From NCBI GenBank assembly GCA_965216025.1, contig CBDCEX010000013.1:1-64000 (forward strand): DNA of 64,000 nucleotides, written 5' to 3'. Shown here piece after piece: positions 17,830-26,742 of the stretch. This DNA comes from JADFQT01 sp965216025 (GTDB taxonomy: Bacteria > Chloroflexota > Dehalococcoidia > Lucifugimonadales > UBA3495). Numbering within the stretch: the stretch's first letter is position 1; the number at the start of each line of letters is the position of its first letter. The position numbers and the translations under genes were made by a program. The notes under the pieces were generated by a model. That model searched no databases and was not told the origin of the DNA. It saw only the letters and a list, made by a program, of their open reading frames with translations.

Positions 17830-20667
17830 ATGGCCAGCCCCCAGCAGGAGACCTTGCCTCTGTTTGGTGACCAACCCCAGCCTCTGCTGATGCTGATGGA
17901 TGGCCATGCCATGGTCCACCGCTCCTTCCGGGCCATCTCGGCGCAACGCCATCTGACTGTTTCCGCCACCGGAGAGGACGTTACCGGTGTTTATGGATTC
18001 GTTAATGTCTTCCTACGCTCGTTGCGGGAATGGAGCCCAACCCACTGCGCCATTGCCTTCGATACCCGAGCCCCCACCTTCCGGCATTTGCGCTTTGAGG
18101 CGTACAAAGCCCAGCGCCCTCCTTCACCGCCGGAGCTGCGTCACCAGTTCCAGCGAGTCAAGGAGTTGATGGAAGCCTTTGGCGTGCAGGTCTTCGAGGT
18201 CGACGGGTTTGAGGCCGACGACGTGATCGGCACCATCTGCCGCCAAGCCGAGGACCAGGGTATCGATACCGTCATCCTCACCGGAGACCGGGATACCTTC
18301 CAGCTCATCACTCCCCGGGTACGGGTGGACCTCTCCTACAGCATTCAGGACCGGAAAATTTACGACGAGGCGGAGCTGAGCGCGCGCTATTCCGGGCTTA
18401 CGGCGGCGCAACAGCCTGACTTCAAGGCGCTGCTGGGCGACCCTTCAGACAACATCCCGGGCGTGCCCCGGGTCGGGGAGAAGCGGGCCATCGCTCTGCT
18501 CACCGAATACAACGACCTGGAAGGCATCTACGACCACCTGGAAGAGGTCAAACCCGCCAGCGTCCAGCAATCTCTGGGGGAAAATCGGGAACGAGCCTTC
18601 GAAAATCGGGTGCTGACCACCATCTCCCGGGAAGCACCGGTGGAGTTGGACCTGAGGGCGACCAGGTTCGGCCAGTACCAGCGCAAACCGGTGGTTGACC
18701 TGCTGACCGAGTTGGAATTTTTCAGTGTGGTTAACCGGCTGCCTTCCCAAGCTGGCAGTTCTGGTTCTTTCGCCGCCCCGCAAGAAGTTACCGGAGAAGT
18801 TCCCGAGCGAGGGGTCTCGCAGGCGGAGTACGAGACGGTCCAGACCCATGAGCAATTAGAGGCCATGATCCGGGAGCTGAGGGAAGCCGGTAGCTTCGCC
18901 TTCGACACCGAGACGACCGGCACCGACACAATGCGCGCCGACCTGGTGGGGCTAAGCTTTGCCACTGGGCCCGGGCGGGCCTGGTACATCCCGGTGGGCC
19001 ACCAGCAGGGGAACCAGCTGCCCTTGGAACAGGTGCTGGCCGAGGTCAGGCCCCTGATGGAATCGGCCCAGCTGGGCAAGTCGGCGCATAACGCCAACTT
19101 CGACCTGATGATGCTGGCCAAATACGGTATCAAAACCCAGAATTTGGACCACGACACCATGATCGCCGCCCATCTGCTGGGTAAAACCGGGATTGGGCTG
19201 AAGAACCTGGCGCTGGAGGTTCTGGGGGAAGAGATGACCCCCATCACCAAGCTGATCGGCACCGGTAGAAAGCAAATAACCTTCGACCAGGTTCCCATCG
19301 AGGCGGCGACTCCCTATGCCGCCGCCGATGCCGACATGACGGGGCGCCTGCGCTCGGTATTCGAAACCCAGGTCAACAATCAAGAGGGGCTGGCGCGTTT
19401 GATGTCGGACATGGAGCTTCCCCTGGTGCCGGTGCTGGTGGATATGCAGCGGCAAGGCATTAAAGTGGACCCTGGGGTGCTCCACGAAATGTCCCGGGAC
19501 CTGAGTGAGCAGATTCAGCAAGTTGAGGAAGAGTTCCGGCAGACCATCAAGGAGAAGGTCGGTGGACTATCCGTGAACCTCAACTCCCCCCAGCAGCTCA
19601 GTGACCTGCTGTTCCAGACACTGGGCCTGCCCCGTACCCGGCGCACCAAGACCGGCTACTCCACCGACGCTAACGCCCTTCAGGACCTGAAATCCAGGCT
19701 TACCGATGCCGACATCAACGCGTCCGTCGAAGGGATTCAAGTGGTGGACCAGATCCTGGAGTACCGGCAAATTGCCAAGCTCAAGTCCACCTATGTGGAT
19801 GCTTTACCGGAAATGGTCAATCCGGCCACCGGCCGCATCCACACCAGCTATAACCAGACCGGCTCAGCCACCGGGCGGGTTTCCAGCAGCGACCCTAATC
19901 TCCAGAATATACCCATCCGAACCGAACTGGGACGCCAGGTGCGGCGGGCTTTCGTTGCCCCAGACGCTCCCCAGCGGCTGCTCTTTTCCGCCGACTACTC
20001 CCAGATCGAGCTGCGGGTTTTGGCCCATTTGTCCCAGGACCCGGGCTTGCTGGAGGCCTTCAGAAGGGGAGAGGACATCCACTCGGCCACGGCTTCGTCG
20101 ATGTTTGAAGTGCCCATAAACGAGGTGGACTCGGAAATGCGGCGCATCGCCAAGGTACTCAACTTTGGTGTCATCTACGGGCTGTCGGCCCACGGGATTT
20201 CCCAGCAGACCGGGTTCAGCCGGGAAGAAGGGGACAACTTCATCAAGTCCTACTTCGCCAAGTACCCCGGCATATCCGAATACTTGGAAAGAGTGAAGGC
20301 CAACGCCCGGGAGACACAATATGTGGAAACCCTGCTGGGCCGCCGCCGTTCTGTTCCCGAGATCAACGCCTCCAATTTCAATGTCAGGGGCGCAGCGGAA
20401 CGAATGGCGATAAACATGCCCATCCAGGGCACGGCGGCCGATATCATGAAGCTGGCCATGATCCGGGTGCACCGTCGCCTGGCCGAAGAGAGTCTGCGGG
20501 CCAAAATGCTGCTACAAGTACACGACGAACTGGTGTTTGAGGTCCCTCAGGAGGAAATGGAGACCCTCAAGGATCTGGTTTTTGACGAAATGCCGGCGGC
20601 GATGGACTTGGACGTGACTCTGAAGGTGGACGCCAAGTGGGGTGAGACCTGGGGGGACATGGAGTAG
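17830..20667 (+). CDS. polA: DNA polymerase I
   Basis: A 945-residue replication and repair polymerase. An N-terminal 5'-3' exonuclease (about 1-290: LMLMDGHAMVHRSF, DGFEADDVIG, LLGDPSDNIPGVPRVGEK) is followed by a 3'-5' exonuclease domain with its acidic residues retained (FAFDTETTGTD near 360), so proofreading is plausible. The family A polymerase domain is complete: motif A (FSADYSQIELRVLAHLS), motif B (RRIAKVLNFGVIYGLSAHG) and motif C (LLQVHDELVFEV). The ATG at 17830 is chosen because GGAGAGG lies about eight bases upstream; an in-frame GTG at 17821 is less well placed. Confidence 0.97.
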   Translation: MASPQQETLPLFGDQPQPLLMLMDGHAMVHRSFRAISAQRHLTVSATGEDVTGVYGFVNVFLRSLREWSPTHCAIAFDTRAPTFRHLRFEAYKAQRPPSPPELRHQFQRVKELMEAFGVQVFEVDGFEADDVIGTICRQAEDQGIDTVILTGDRDTFQLITPRVRVDLSYSIQDRKIYDEAELSARYSGLTAAQQPDFKALLGDPSDNIPGVPRVGEKRAIALLTEYNDLEGIYDHLEEVKPASVQQSLGENRERAFENRVLTTISREAPVELDLRATRFGQYQRKPVVDLLTELEFFSVVNRLPSQAGSSGSFAAPQEVTGEVPERGVSQAEYETVQTHEQLEAMIRELREAGSFAFDTETTGTDTMRADLVGLSFATGPGRAWYIPVGHQQGNQLPLEQVLAEVRPLMESAQLGKSAHNANFDLMMLAKYGIKTQNLDHDTMIAAHLLGKTGIGLKNLALEVLGEEMTPITKLIGTGRKQITFDQVPIEAATPYAAADADMTGRLRSVFETQVNNQEGLARLMSDMELPLVPVLVDMQRQGIKVDPGVLHEMSRDLSEQIQQVEEEFRQTIKEKVGGLSVNLNSPQQLSDLLFQTLGLPRTRRTKTGYSTDANALQDLKSRLTDADINASVEGIQVVDQILEYRQIAKLKSTYVDALPEMVNPATGRIHTSYNQTGSATGRVSSSDPNLQNIPIRTELGRQVRRAFVAPDAPQRLLFSADYSQIELRVLAHLSQDPGLLEAFRRGEDIHSATASSMFEVPINEVDSEMRRIAKVLNFGVIYGLSAHGISQQTGFSREEGDNFIKSYFAKYPGISEYLERVKANARETQYVETLLGRRRSVPEINASNFNVRGAAERMAINMPIQGTAADIMKLAMIRVHRRLAEESLRAKMLLQVHDELVFEVPQEEMETLKDLVFDEMPAAMDLDVTLKVDAKWGETWGDME

Positions 20668-20710
20668 GTTTGCCTGGGGTTTAGCGAAACTCGTGGTGGG
20701 TGGATCTAGT

Positions 20711-21013
20711 GTGGACATTCGCTATTCTCAGCATTTTCTGTTCCGGCAAGCACTGCGGTCCATTCCCGAGGGATTTGCCGAAGAAATCTTCCATCATGCT
20801 GACAGATATCTTCATGACAGACTTACTGGCACCTTTATTGGTGTTAGGAGAGTCCCTTTTTCCGGTTCAGAGCGAGATATGGCACTGGTTTATCGAAGAA
20901 TTAATGATAAAGTTGTCGTCTTGATTACCATCCACCCCTTAAGGGAAGGGGAGATAGAACGCCGAATCCTGAACGGTAGGTGGGTACCTTATGACCCTAA
21001 AAGTGCATTATGA
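20711..21013 (+). CDS. Small DUF4258-like protein, possible toxin-type partner
   Basis: A 100-residue soluble protein starting at GTG 20711 (VDIRYSQHFLFRQALRSIPEG). The fold pattern, a helix after a short strand and then strands in TFIGVRRVPFSGSERDMALVYRRINDKVVVLITIHP, resembles DUF4258/RelE-like small proteins, but it is assigned only by general resemblance. Its 3' end overlaps the start of the DUF2283-type gene by 23 bp, so the two are translationally coupled. Such pairs are common in bacteria and are suspected toxin-antitoxin or regulatory modules; this is inference. An upstream extension of the frame overlaps polA and is unlikely. Confidence 0.7.
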   Translation: MDIRYSQHFLFRQALRSIPEGFAEEIFHHADRYLHDRLTGTFIGVRRVPFSGSERDMALVYRRINDKVVVLITIHPLREGEIERRILNGRWVPYDPKSAL

Positions 21014-21197
21014 TGCCGAAATCGATGTTTTATATTTGGCCAGACCCGGCATGGAGCAAGAAGTCAGGGAGATTTACCCCGGATTAAACCTCGAGCTGGA
21101 TGCTCAGGGCGAACTGATCGGCGTGGAAATCTTACAAGCATCCGAACTGCTGAAAGAAGTGATCGGCCCTTTGCTGGCGAGGGCTACTTTAGACTAA
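20991..21197 (+). CDS. DUF2283 family small protein
   Basis: A 68-residue protein with the DUF2283 pattern: KVHYDAEIDVLYLARPG, the acidic strand INLxLDxxGxLIGVEIL-like segment (LNLELDAQGELIGVEILQAS) and a C-terminal helix. It overlaps the end of the DUF4258-like gene by 23 bp, suggesting coupled translation and physical partnership. Function is unknown; the pairing with a small basic protein suggests an antitoxin-like or sensor role, which is not proven. Confidence 0.82.
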   Translation: MTLKVHYDAEIDVLYLARPGMEQEVREIYPGLNLELDAQGELIGVEILQASELLKEVIGPLLARATLD

Positions 21198-21256
21198 GGC
21201 GACACTCTCCTGGTAGAAATTGAGAAGCGCCTCTGGAGACACCGGATGGAGGCTAG

Positions 21257-22138
21257 TTGCAACTACTGCGCAGCCTGATTTTCGTGCCGGGAAACCGGCC
21301 CAACATGCTGGAGCGAGCCCGGTCTTTTAGCGCGGACATTATTATGGTGGACCTGGAAGATTCGGTGCCGCCCTCGGAGAAGCTCCACGCGCGCGACCTG
21401 GCCCATGAATGGGTGCCCACCCTGGCCAATGAAGGCCAGAAGGTTGTGGTTCGCGTCAATGCTCTGGACACCGGGCTCACTCGAGACGAGCTGGCCTCGG
21501 TGGTGGGCCCGGGCCTCTCCGGCATCAGCCTGGGCAAAGTCGAATCTCCCTGGGACATTCAGGAAGCCGAGCGAATGCTCGCACCATTGGAGGTCAGAGC
21601 CGGGCTGGAGCCGGGCAGCGTCGGGATCATCCCCTGGATTGAAAACGCCCAGGCCGTGGTGAAGCTGCACCAGATAGCCTCATCCTCCCCTCGGATTATG
21701 GCCCTCGCCTTTGGCGCTGAAGATTACACCAACGACTTGGGCGTCCAGCGTACCGACCTGGGTGAGGAGGTCTATTTCCCCCGAGCAGCCGTAGCAGTGG
21801 CGGCTCGAGCGGCTAGGATAGCCTCTCTGGACAGTCCCTTCGTGGCGTTTAGAGATGCGGCGGGCCTGAAAAAAGATGCCGGGCGGGCTCGACAGCTGGG
21901 GTACACCGGAAAATTCGCCATCCATCCATCTCAGCTGGACATTATCAACGAAACCTTCAGTCCTCTGCCAGAGGACGTCGAATATGCCCATCAGGTAGTT
22001 GAGGCCTGGAACCAAGCCGAATCGGCCGGCCGCGGCTCCCTGGACTTGAACGGCCGCATGGTGGACGTGCCGGTGGTCAAGCGGGCCCAAAACTTATTGG
22101 CTTTGGCGGAGGCTATCAGCCGGCAGAGCCGGTCTTGA
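21257..22138 (+). CDS. HpcH/HpaI (CitE-like) CoA-ester lyase
   Basis: A 293-residue TIM-barrel lyase of the citrate-lyase beta/malyl-CoA lyase superfamily, cleaving or forming 3-hydroxyacyl-CoA or similar esters with a divalent metal. Visible features are LRSLIFVPGNRPNMLERA, the metal/acid segment IIMVDLEDSVPP, GIIPWIENAQAV, the GAEDYTNDLG loop with catalytic acids, and GKFAIHPSQLDIIN. The start is TTG at 21257 with GGAGG four bases upstream. The exact substrate (citramalyl-, malyl- or other CoA ester) cannot be told. It could act alongside the acyl-CoA pathway genes further along, but it is not adjacent to them. Confidence 0.88.
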   Translation: MQLLRSLIFVPGNRPNMLERARSFSADIIMVDLEDSVPPSEKLHARDLAHEWVPTLANEGQKVVVRVNALDTGLTRDELASVVGPGLSGISLGKVESPWDIQEAERMLAPLEVRAGLEPGSVGIIPWIENAQAVVKLHQIASSSPRIMALAFGAEDYTNDLGVQRTDLGEEVYFPRAAVAVAARAARIASLDSPFVAFRDAAGLKKDAGRARQLGYTGKFAIHPSQLDIINETFSPLPEDVEYAHQVVEAWNQAESAGRGSLDLNGRMVDVPVVKRAQNLLALAEAISRQSRS

Positions 22139-22211
22139 CAGGACCGCCAATGCCCAGTCCAGTCATTAATTTAGCGCTTTCTTCAATTCTCAGTCCGGGC
22201 CCCCAATAGCT

Positions 22212-22586
22212 TTGTCAGCCGACCGAATAATTCTCAAAGGCATGCAATTTTACGGTTTTCACGGGGTGAACCCGGAAGAGCGAACCCTAGGTCAGACCTA
22301 CGTGGTTGACCTGGAGGTGGAGCTGGACCTGCAGCCGGCCGGCCGGTCGGACAATCTGGAAGACACCATAAGCTACACCCAGCTTTATCGCGTGGCTCAG
22401 GGGATAATGGAGGGGCAGCCGATAAACCTGCTGGAAGCCGCAGCCGAGACCATCGCCCAACACACCCTGGACCAGTTTCCAGTGAACTCGGTGCGGGTCC
22501 AAGTGCGAAAGCCCCGTCCACCCATCCGTGGATCGTCAATCGACTACGCCGCGGTGGAAATCTACCGAACCAATCCCTCCCCCTGA
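22212..22586 (+). CDS. folB: Dihydroneopterin aldolase
   Basis: A 124-residue enzyme of folate synthesis converting 7,8-dihydroneopterin to 6-hydroxymethyl-dihydropterin and glycolaldehyde. Family features are RIILKGMQFYGFHGVNPEE near the N-terminus, QTYVVDLEVELDL, the substrate-binding DTISYTQLY and NLLEAAAETIA with the conserved Glu, and VQVRKPRPPI with the catalytic Lys. Length is normal. The start is TTG, with no strong ribosome-binding site. It follows the lyase gene by 73 bp; no other folate genes are in the window. Confidence 0.93.
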   Translation: MSADRIILKGMQFYGFHGVNPEERTLGQTYVVDLEVELDLQPAGRSDNLEDTISYTQLYRVAQGIMEGQPINLLEAAAETIAQHTLDQFPVNSVRVQVRKPRPPIRGSSIDYAAVEIYRTNPSP

Positions 22587-22852
22587 GCTCCTCGACCCCC
22601 CCACCGGTTTGAATATTATCCGGCCTCCAACTAAAATCGCCGAGGAGCGGCATCCTGCCTGCTTCGAACGAACCCTTGAAGGTAGAAGGGTACACCTGAT
22701 AAAACCCGACGTCAGGGATTGCCACCTGGCGCCCATCGTGAGACCAATGCTCCATTAGGTCTACTTCCAAGAATAGCCCGCCAGGGCCTCCCCGGATTGC
22801 ACCCCGAGCATAGGGTACAATGTCCGCCAAGCCGCCTCAGCAGGAGGATTTC

Positions 22853-24466
22853 GTGACCGACCAGGAAACCGCCCCGGCCCAAAACTTCCCGGCCAGAAAC
22901 TACCATGAAGCCACCAAGCTGGCCTATATCAACCTGGCCAACAAACCGCCGCTTTACAACAGCTATCCCAACTCGCCGACGATTCCCCTGCCCACTGACT
23001 ATTCCCTGCCCCAGCTTTCTACCTTGAAGGCGATAGCGGGTGACTCGAAGTCGATTGATGAAACCATAAACCTGGAAACGGTAGCCAGCCTTCTCTACCT
23101 CTCGGCGGGGGTCATCCGCAAGGCAATACATCCAACGGCAGGCGAGGTGCATTACCGGGCCGCCGCCTCGGCTGGTGCGCTTTACCCGGTGGAAACTTAC
23201 CTGGTTTGCCAGGACCTGCCCGGACTGAACGCCGGAGTTTACCATTTTTCGCCGCCTGAGTTCAGCTTGCGGCAGCTGCGTGCCGGGGACTACCGGCAAA
23301 TTCTGATCCAAGCTACCGGAGAGGAGCCCGCGGTGACCAACTCTCCGCTGACCCAGGCCCCAGTGACTTTGATATTCACCACCATTTTTTGGCGCAGTGC
23401 CTGGAAGTACCGGGCCCGGGGATACCGCTACTGCTACTGGGATACCGGCACGGTGCTGGCCAACCTGCTGGCCGCCGCCACCGCCAGCGGACTCTCGGCC
23501 CAGCTGATAGCCGGTTTTGTCGATGCTCAGCTGGACCAGCTTCTGGCGATAGACGGCTCCCGGGAGGCCACCGCCTGTTTGGTGCCTCTGGGCGGCGGCG
23601 CAGCCCCAGCTCCCGCCGCCCCGCATTTGGCTTCCGCGCCGCCGGAAGAGAGAACCTTGTTCGTCGGGGAAGTTAATTACCCCGAAACGGAGGAGTTGCA
23701 CGCCGCCTCCCGGCTGCCCAACCAGCAGGCCGTGATTTCCTGGCGCGGCAACCCACCCAGCCTGCGGGAAATTACTCATCCCTCCGACTACTCCCCACCC
23801 TTCGTTGGAGAGACTCTAGACACGCCTTCGGAGGACACTGCTCTGACCCAGACGATTCTTAATCGGGGTTCGACCAGGCGGTTCGCTCGGGAACCCTTAG
23901 CTCTGGCTCAGTTCCGCACAGTGCTGGAGCACGCCACCCGGGGCATTCCGTCTGACTTTCTGGGACCCCAAGTCTCCAGCCTGGTCGACCTTTACGCCAT
24001 TGTGAACTCGGTGGAGGGCCTGCCCGGTGGTTCTTACTTTTTCTCCCCAAGAGATAACGAGCTGGAGCTGCTGCGGGCCGGGGATTTTCGGGAGGAGTCC
24101 GGCCACCTGGGATTTGAACAAGCCCTACCTGCCGATGCCTCCGCCGTCCTGTTTTTCATGACCGGCCTGGAAGGGATATTGTCTCGCTGGGGCAACCGCG
24201 GTTATCGGGTGGCGCAAATGGAGGCTGGCGTCCTGGGAGGAAGAATGTACCTGGGCGCCCATTCTCTGGGATTCGGCGCCTCCGGGCTTACCTTCTATGA
24301 CGACGCAGTCACCCAATTCTTTTCCCCCCATGCGGATGGTAAGAGTACGCTGTTTGTCCTACCCCTTGGCCGCAAGGCGGCAATAAATCGGGTGCGGCCC
24401 TTCCGGTCTAAAGTGGCAGCCAGGTTGGACGCCCTGGCCAGAGGCGCCGGCCAGCAACCCAGCTAG
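22853..24466 (+). CDS. SagB/ThcOx-type dehydrogenase with two nitroreductase-fold domains
   Basis: A 537-residue flavoprotein of the nitroreductase superfamily. The first domain (about 65-260) has LLYLSAGV, the flavin-binding ASAGALYPVETYLV and the helix ARGYRYCYWDTGTVLANLLAAAT. The second (about 320-530) repeats the fold in degenerate form (ILNRGSTRRFAREPL, WGNRGYRVAQMEAGVLGGRM). SagB relatives oxidise azolines in modified peptides, but no cyclodehydratase or peptide precursor is nearby, so a stand-alone oxidoreductase is more likely. The GTG at 22853 is chosen because AGGAGG lies seven bases upstream; an ATG at 22820 in the same frame has no such site. Confidence 0.85.
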   Translation: MTDQETAPAQNFPARNYHEATKLAYINLANKPPLYNSYPNSPTIPLPTDYSLPQLSTLKAIAGDSKSIDETINLETVASLLYLSAGVIRKAIHPTAGEVHYRAAASAGALYPVETYLVCQDLPGLNAGVYHFSPPEFSLRQLRAGDYRQILIQATGEEPAVTNSPLTQAPVTLIFTTIFWRSAWKYRARGYRYCYWDTGTVLANLLAAATASGLSAQLIAGFVDAQLDQLLAIDGSREATACLVPLGGGAAPAPAAPHLASAPPEERTLFVGEVNYPETEELHAASRLPNQQAVISWRGNPPSLREITHPSDYSPPFVGETLDTPSEDTALTQTILNRGSTRRFAREPLALAQFRTVLEHATRGIPSDFLGPQVSSLVDLYAIVNSVEGLPGGSYFFSPRDNELELLRAGDFREESGHLGFEQALPADASAVLFFMTGLEGILSRWGNRGYRVAQMEAGVLGGRMYLGAHSLGFGASGLTFYDDAVTQFFSPHADGKSTLFVLPLGRKAAINRVRPFRSKVAARLDALARGAGQQPS

Positions 24467-24531
24467 CCTGGTTGTCCCCTGACGGGCTCGGATACATAGC
24501 TAAACACGGCCGCAGGAACCCCCGTTCGGCG

Positions 24532-24572
24532 AAATCCCCCTTTATCCCCCTTTTGCAAAGGGGGACTGGATT
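24532..24572. repeat. Palindromic intergenic repeat (AAATCCCCC type), degenerate copy
   Basis: AAATCCCCC-TTTATCCCCC arms followed by an imperfect complement (AAAGGGGGACT). Better-preserved copies lie at 34541-34590 and 51528-51573. A single-strand hairpin would form. It is located after the SagB-type gene and may act as a transcription end or be a mobile palindrome. Confidence 0.7.
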
Positions 24573-24834
24573 CCGCAGGCTCTCCCCTTTTCCCAATGAC
24601 CAAGAGATAGCCCTTGCCCGTCCAGCTATCCCATTTTGCCTCAAATGAGGGGCTAACCTCCTGCCCCTCAGGGGTGTTAACTCTTATAGGCCGGGCCTCA
24701 AGGGCTTAATCTAGTACACAGCCTATAGGAACGGGATGTAAGACATGACTGACGGGTCGCAAAGAACCGCCAAAACTATCCGCCTTTACGAGGATACTTA
24801 CCACCAGGCTCGGGTTGCGGCAGTAACCTCTAAG

Positions 24835-26591
24835 CCCCAATCCACCGAACGGGGGCGTGTGAGAGGCCTGCTGAAGAAACAAAAGGGTGCGCCTCTGAAT
24901 CTGGGATAATGGTTTTGAAACAGAAAACCGACCAGAAACAAGGAGCACCCAATAGATGCTACCACGCAACCAACCCGACGGCATCCACATCGCCTTCGAC
25001 GACCACCGCCTGGTCAACAATGCCGGGCTGATTCTTCCCGCCACCTTGGCCTTGCACCTCGGCCTTTCCCAACTGGTTGACCGGCACCTGGACCTGGGCC
25101 GGGCCCCAGGCCGAGCCAACACCGGCGACAAGATAATGACGCTGGTCGCCTCGGCGCTGGCGGGCGGCGACTGCATCGACGACGCCGATGCGTTGCGCAC
25201 CGGTAGGACGGCCTGCGCTCCCGGCTGCGTAGTCAAAGCGCCATCCACCCTGGGCACCTTCCTGCGCAGCTTCACCTGGGGCCACGTCCGCCAGCTGGAC
25301 GGGGTGAGCCGCGAGTTGCTGGCCCGGGCCTGGAAGGCCGGCGCCGGACCCGGCGACGCGCCATTCACCATCGACCTTGATTCGACGATCTGCGAGACTT
25401 ACGGACTGGCCAAGGAGGGCGCCCGCCATCACGGCTATAGCCGCGAGTTGCTGGCCCGGGCCTGGCTGGCCGGTCGCCGCCGGAACCGGCGACGTGCTGA
25501 TGGCCCGCCTGCGCGAGGGCCGGGCCATCACCGCCCGGGGCGCCGCCCACTTCCTGCGTGAGACGGTGAGCCGGGTTCGCTGCGGCGGGGCCAGCGGGCA
25601 GCTCACCATGCGGGCTGACAGCGGCTTCTATGCCCACGCCGTGGTCGCCGTCTGCCGCCGGATGGATGTCCGCTTCTCCATCACCATCCGCCAGCACAAA
25701 AGCCTGCACAATCTCATCGAGGCGATACCCGAAGATGCCTGGACGCCGATTCCTTACTGGATGGACGGCGCCGCCGATGTGGCCGAAACCACCTACACCC
25801 CCTTCCAGAGTGAGCCGATGTCCGCTTCTCCATCACCATCCGCCAGAGTGAGCCGAATGCCGCGCCGGTACGGCTCATCGTCCAGCGGGTGAAGCCGGCG
25901 CCCGGTTCTCAACTGGCTCTCTTCGCCACCTACAGCTATCACGGCTTCATCACCGACCGGGACGGGGAGACCCTGGAACTGGAGGCTGACCACCGCCGCC
26001 ACGCCGAGATCGAGAATGCGATACGCGACCTCAAGTACGGCGTCGGGCTGAACCATCTCCCCTCGGGCCGCTTCGCCGCCAACGGCGCCTGGCTGGCGGT
26101 ACAGGTGATGGCCCACAACCTGGCTCGCTGGACAGCCCGCATCGGCCTGGGTGAGCAGATCGTGACCACCAAGACCCTCCGGCGGCGGGTCTTCGCCCTG
26201 GCCGGACGGCTCACCCGCTCGGCACGCTGGATCACCCTGCATCTTCCCAAGCGCTGGCCCTGGGAGGAGCAGTTCAGCCGCGCCCTGGCCCGACTGCGAG
26301 CCATTCCACTCCCACCCTGACGGCGCCCGTCCGCCACTGACCCGCCAGCCAACCCAACGTCCCCGCAAACTCGCGCTAGCCCAGTCCGCGAGCGCCTCTT
26401 GCCGTGTCCTATCCCGCCATCTCGCTCGCCACAGCCACTGTAAGCCGCCATCGGCGCCCCCAAAAGCGCCTGCAGACCGCCCGCCAACCTCCCGTCTACC
26501 CAAGCTCGAGCCCGGATTATCGCGCCTGTACTCCCTCACCCCCCTTCCGTTGTCCTCACGCTGTCCATCCGTGTCCATCGGTGGATTCGGG
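24835..26591 (+). mobile_element. IS1380-family element, copy 2 (damaged)
   Basis: The same element as copy 1 at 14821-16538, in opposite orientation, with ends CCCCAATCCACCGA and CCCGAATCCACCGA (complement) and a perfect 5-bp duplication CTAAG at 24830-24834 and 26592-26596. It is 1757 bp, 39 bp longer than copy 1. The difference is two local patches copied from about 130-150 bp upstream (25439-25465 and 25817-25856). Confidence 0.93.
24956..26320 (+). pseudogene. IS1380-family transposase (copy 2), inactivated
   Basis: Corresponds to the 441-residue transposase of copy 1. The frame is intact to about 25438. There a 34-base stretch is replaced by 35 bases duplicating 25307-25333, giving a +1 shift and a stop at 25561. 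A second insertion of 38 bases at 25817 returns to the original frame, so the last 143 residues (from 25889) read normally. The product would be truncated before the second catalytic Asp, so this copy cannot encode an active transposase. Confidence 0.9.
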
Positions 26592-26742
26592 CTAAGAAGA
26601 GCCTGGGGCAGTGGTTGGAAGAGGCCATTTCCGAGAAGCTGGCCAGAGAGGGAACCACGGGCAAGCACGGTAGCTAACCGTCCAGTTGTGATGGATCGGG
26701 TCAATCCCCCAAGTTGTGAACACCCTTGGAGAATCAAAGACA

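Larger units (their letters stand above)
24745..26677 (+). pseudogene. Small ribbon-helix-helix/HicB-like gene split by an IS1380 insertion
   Basis: Reading from ATG 24745 gives MTDGSQRTAKTIRLYEDT then YHQARVAAVTSK, and the frame is cut by the IS1380 element at 24835. Removing the element and one CTAAG restores KKSLGQWLEEAISEKLAREG followed by a short tail and a TAA at 26675. The reconstructed protein has 56 residues with an N-terminal basic strand and a helix pair typical of CopG/HicB-type antitoxins and related DNA-binding proteins. Family placement is by appearance only. No toxin-like partner gene is found on either side. Confidence 0.72.

Noticed and set aside
22712..23779. A 355-codon minus-strand frame opposite the SagB-type gene
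   Set aside because: Antisense to a well-supported gene and of low-complexity Gly/Gln-rich composition.
14821..26591. Composite transposon carrying polA between the two IS1380 copies
   Set aside because: Each copy has its own matching 5-bp duplication (CTTAG and CTAAG), so they moved independently.
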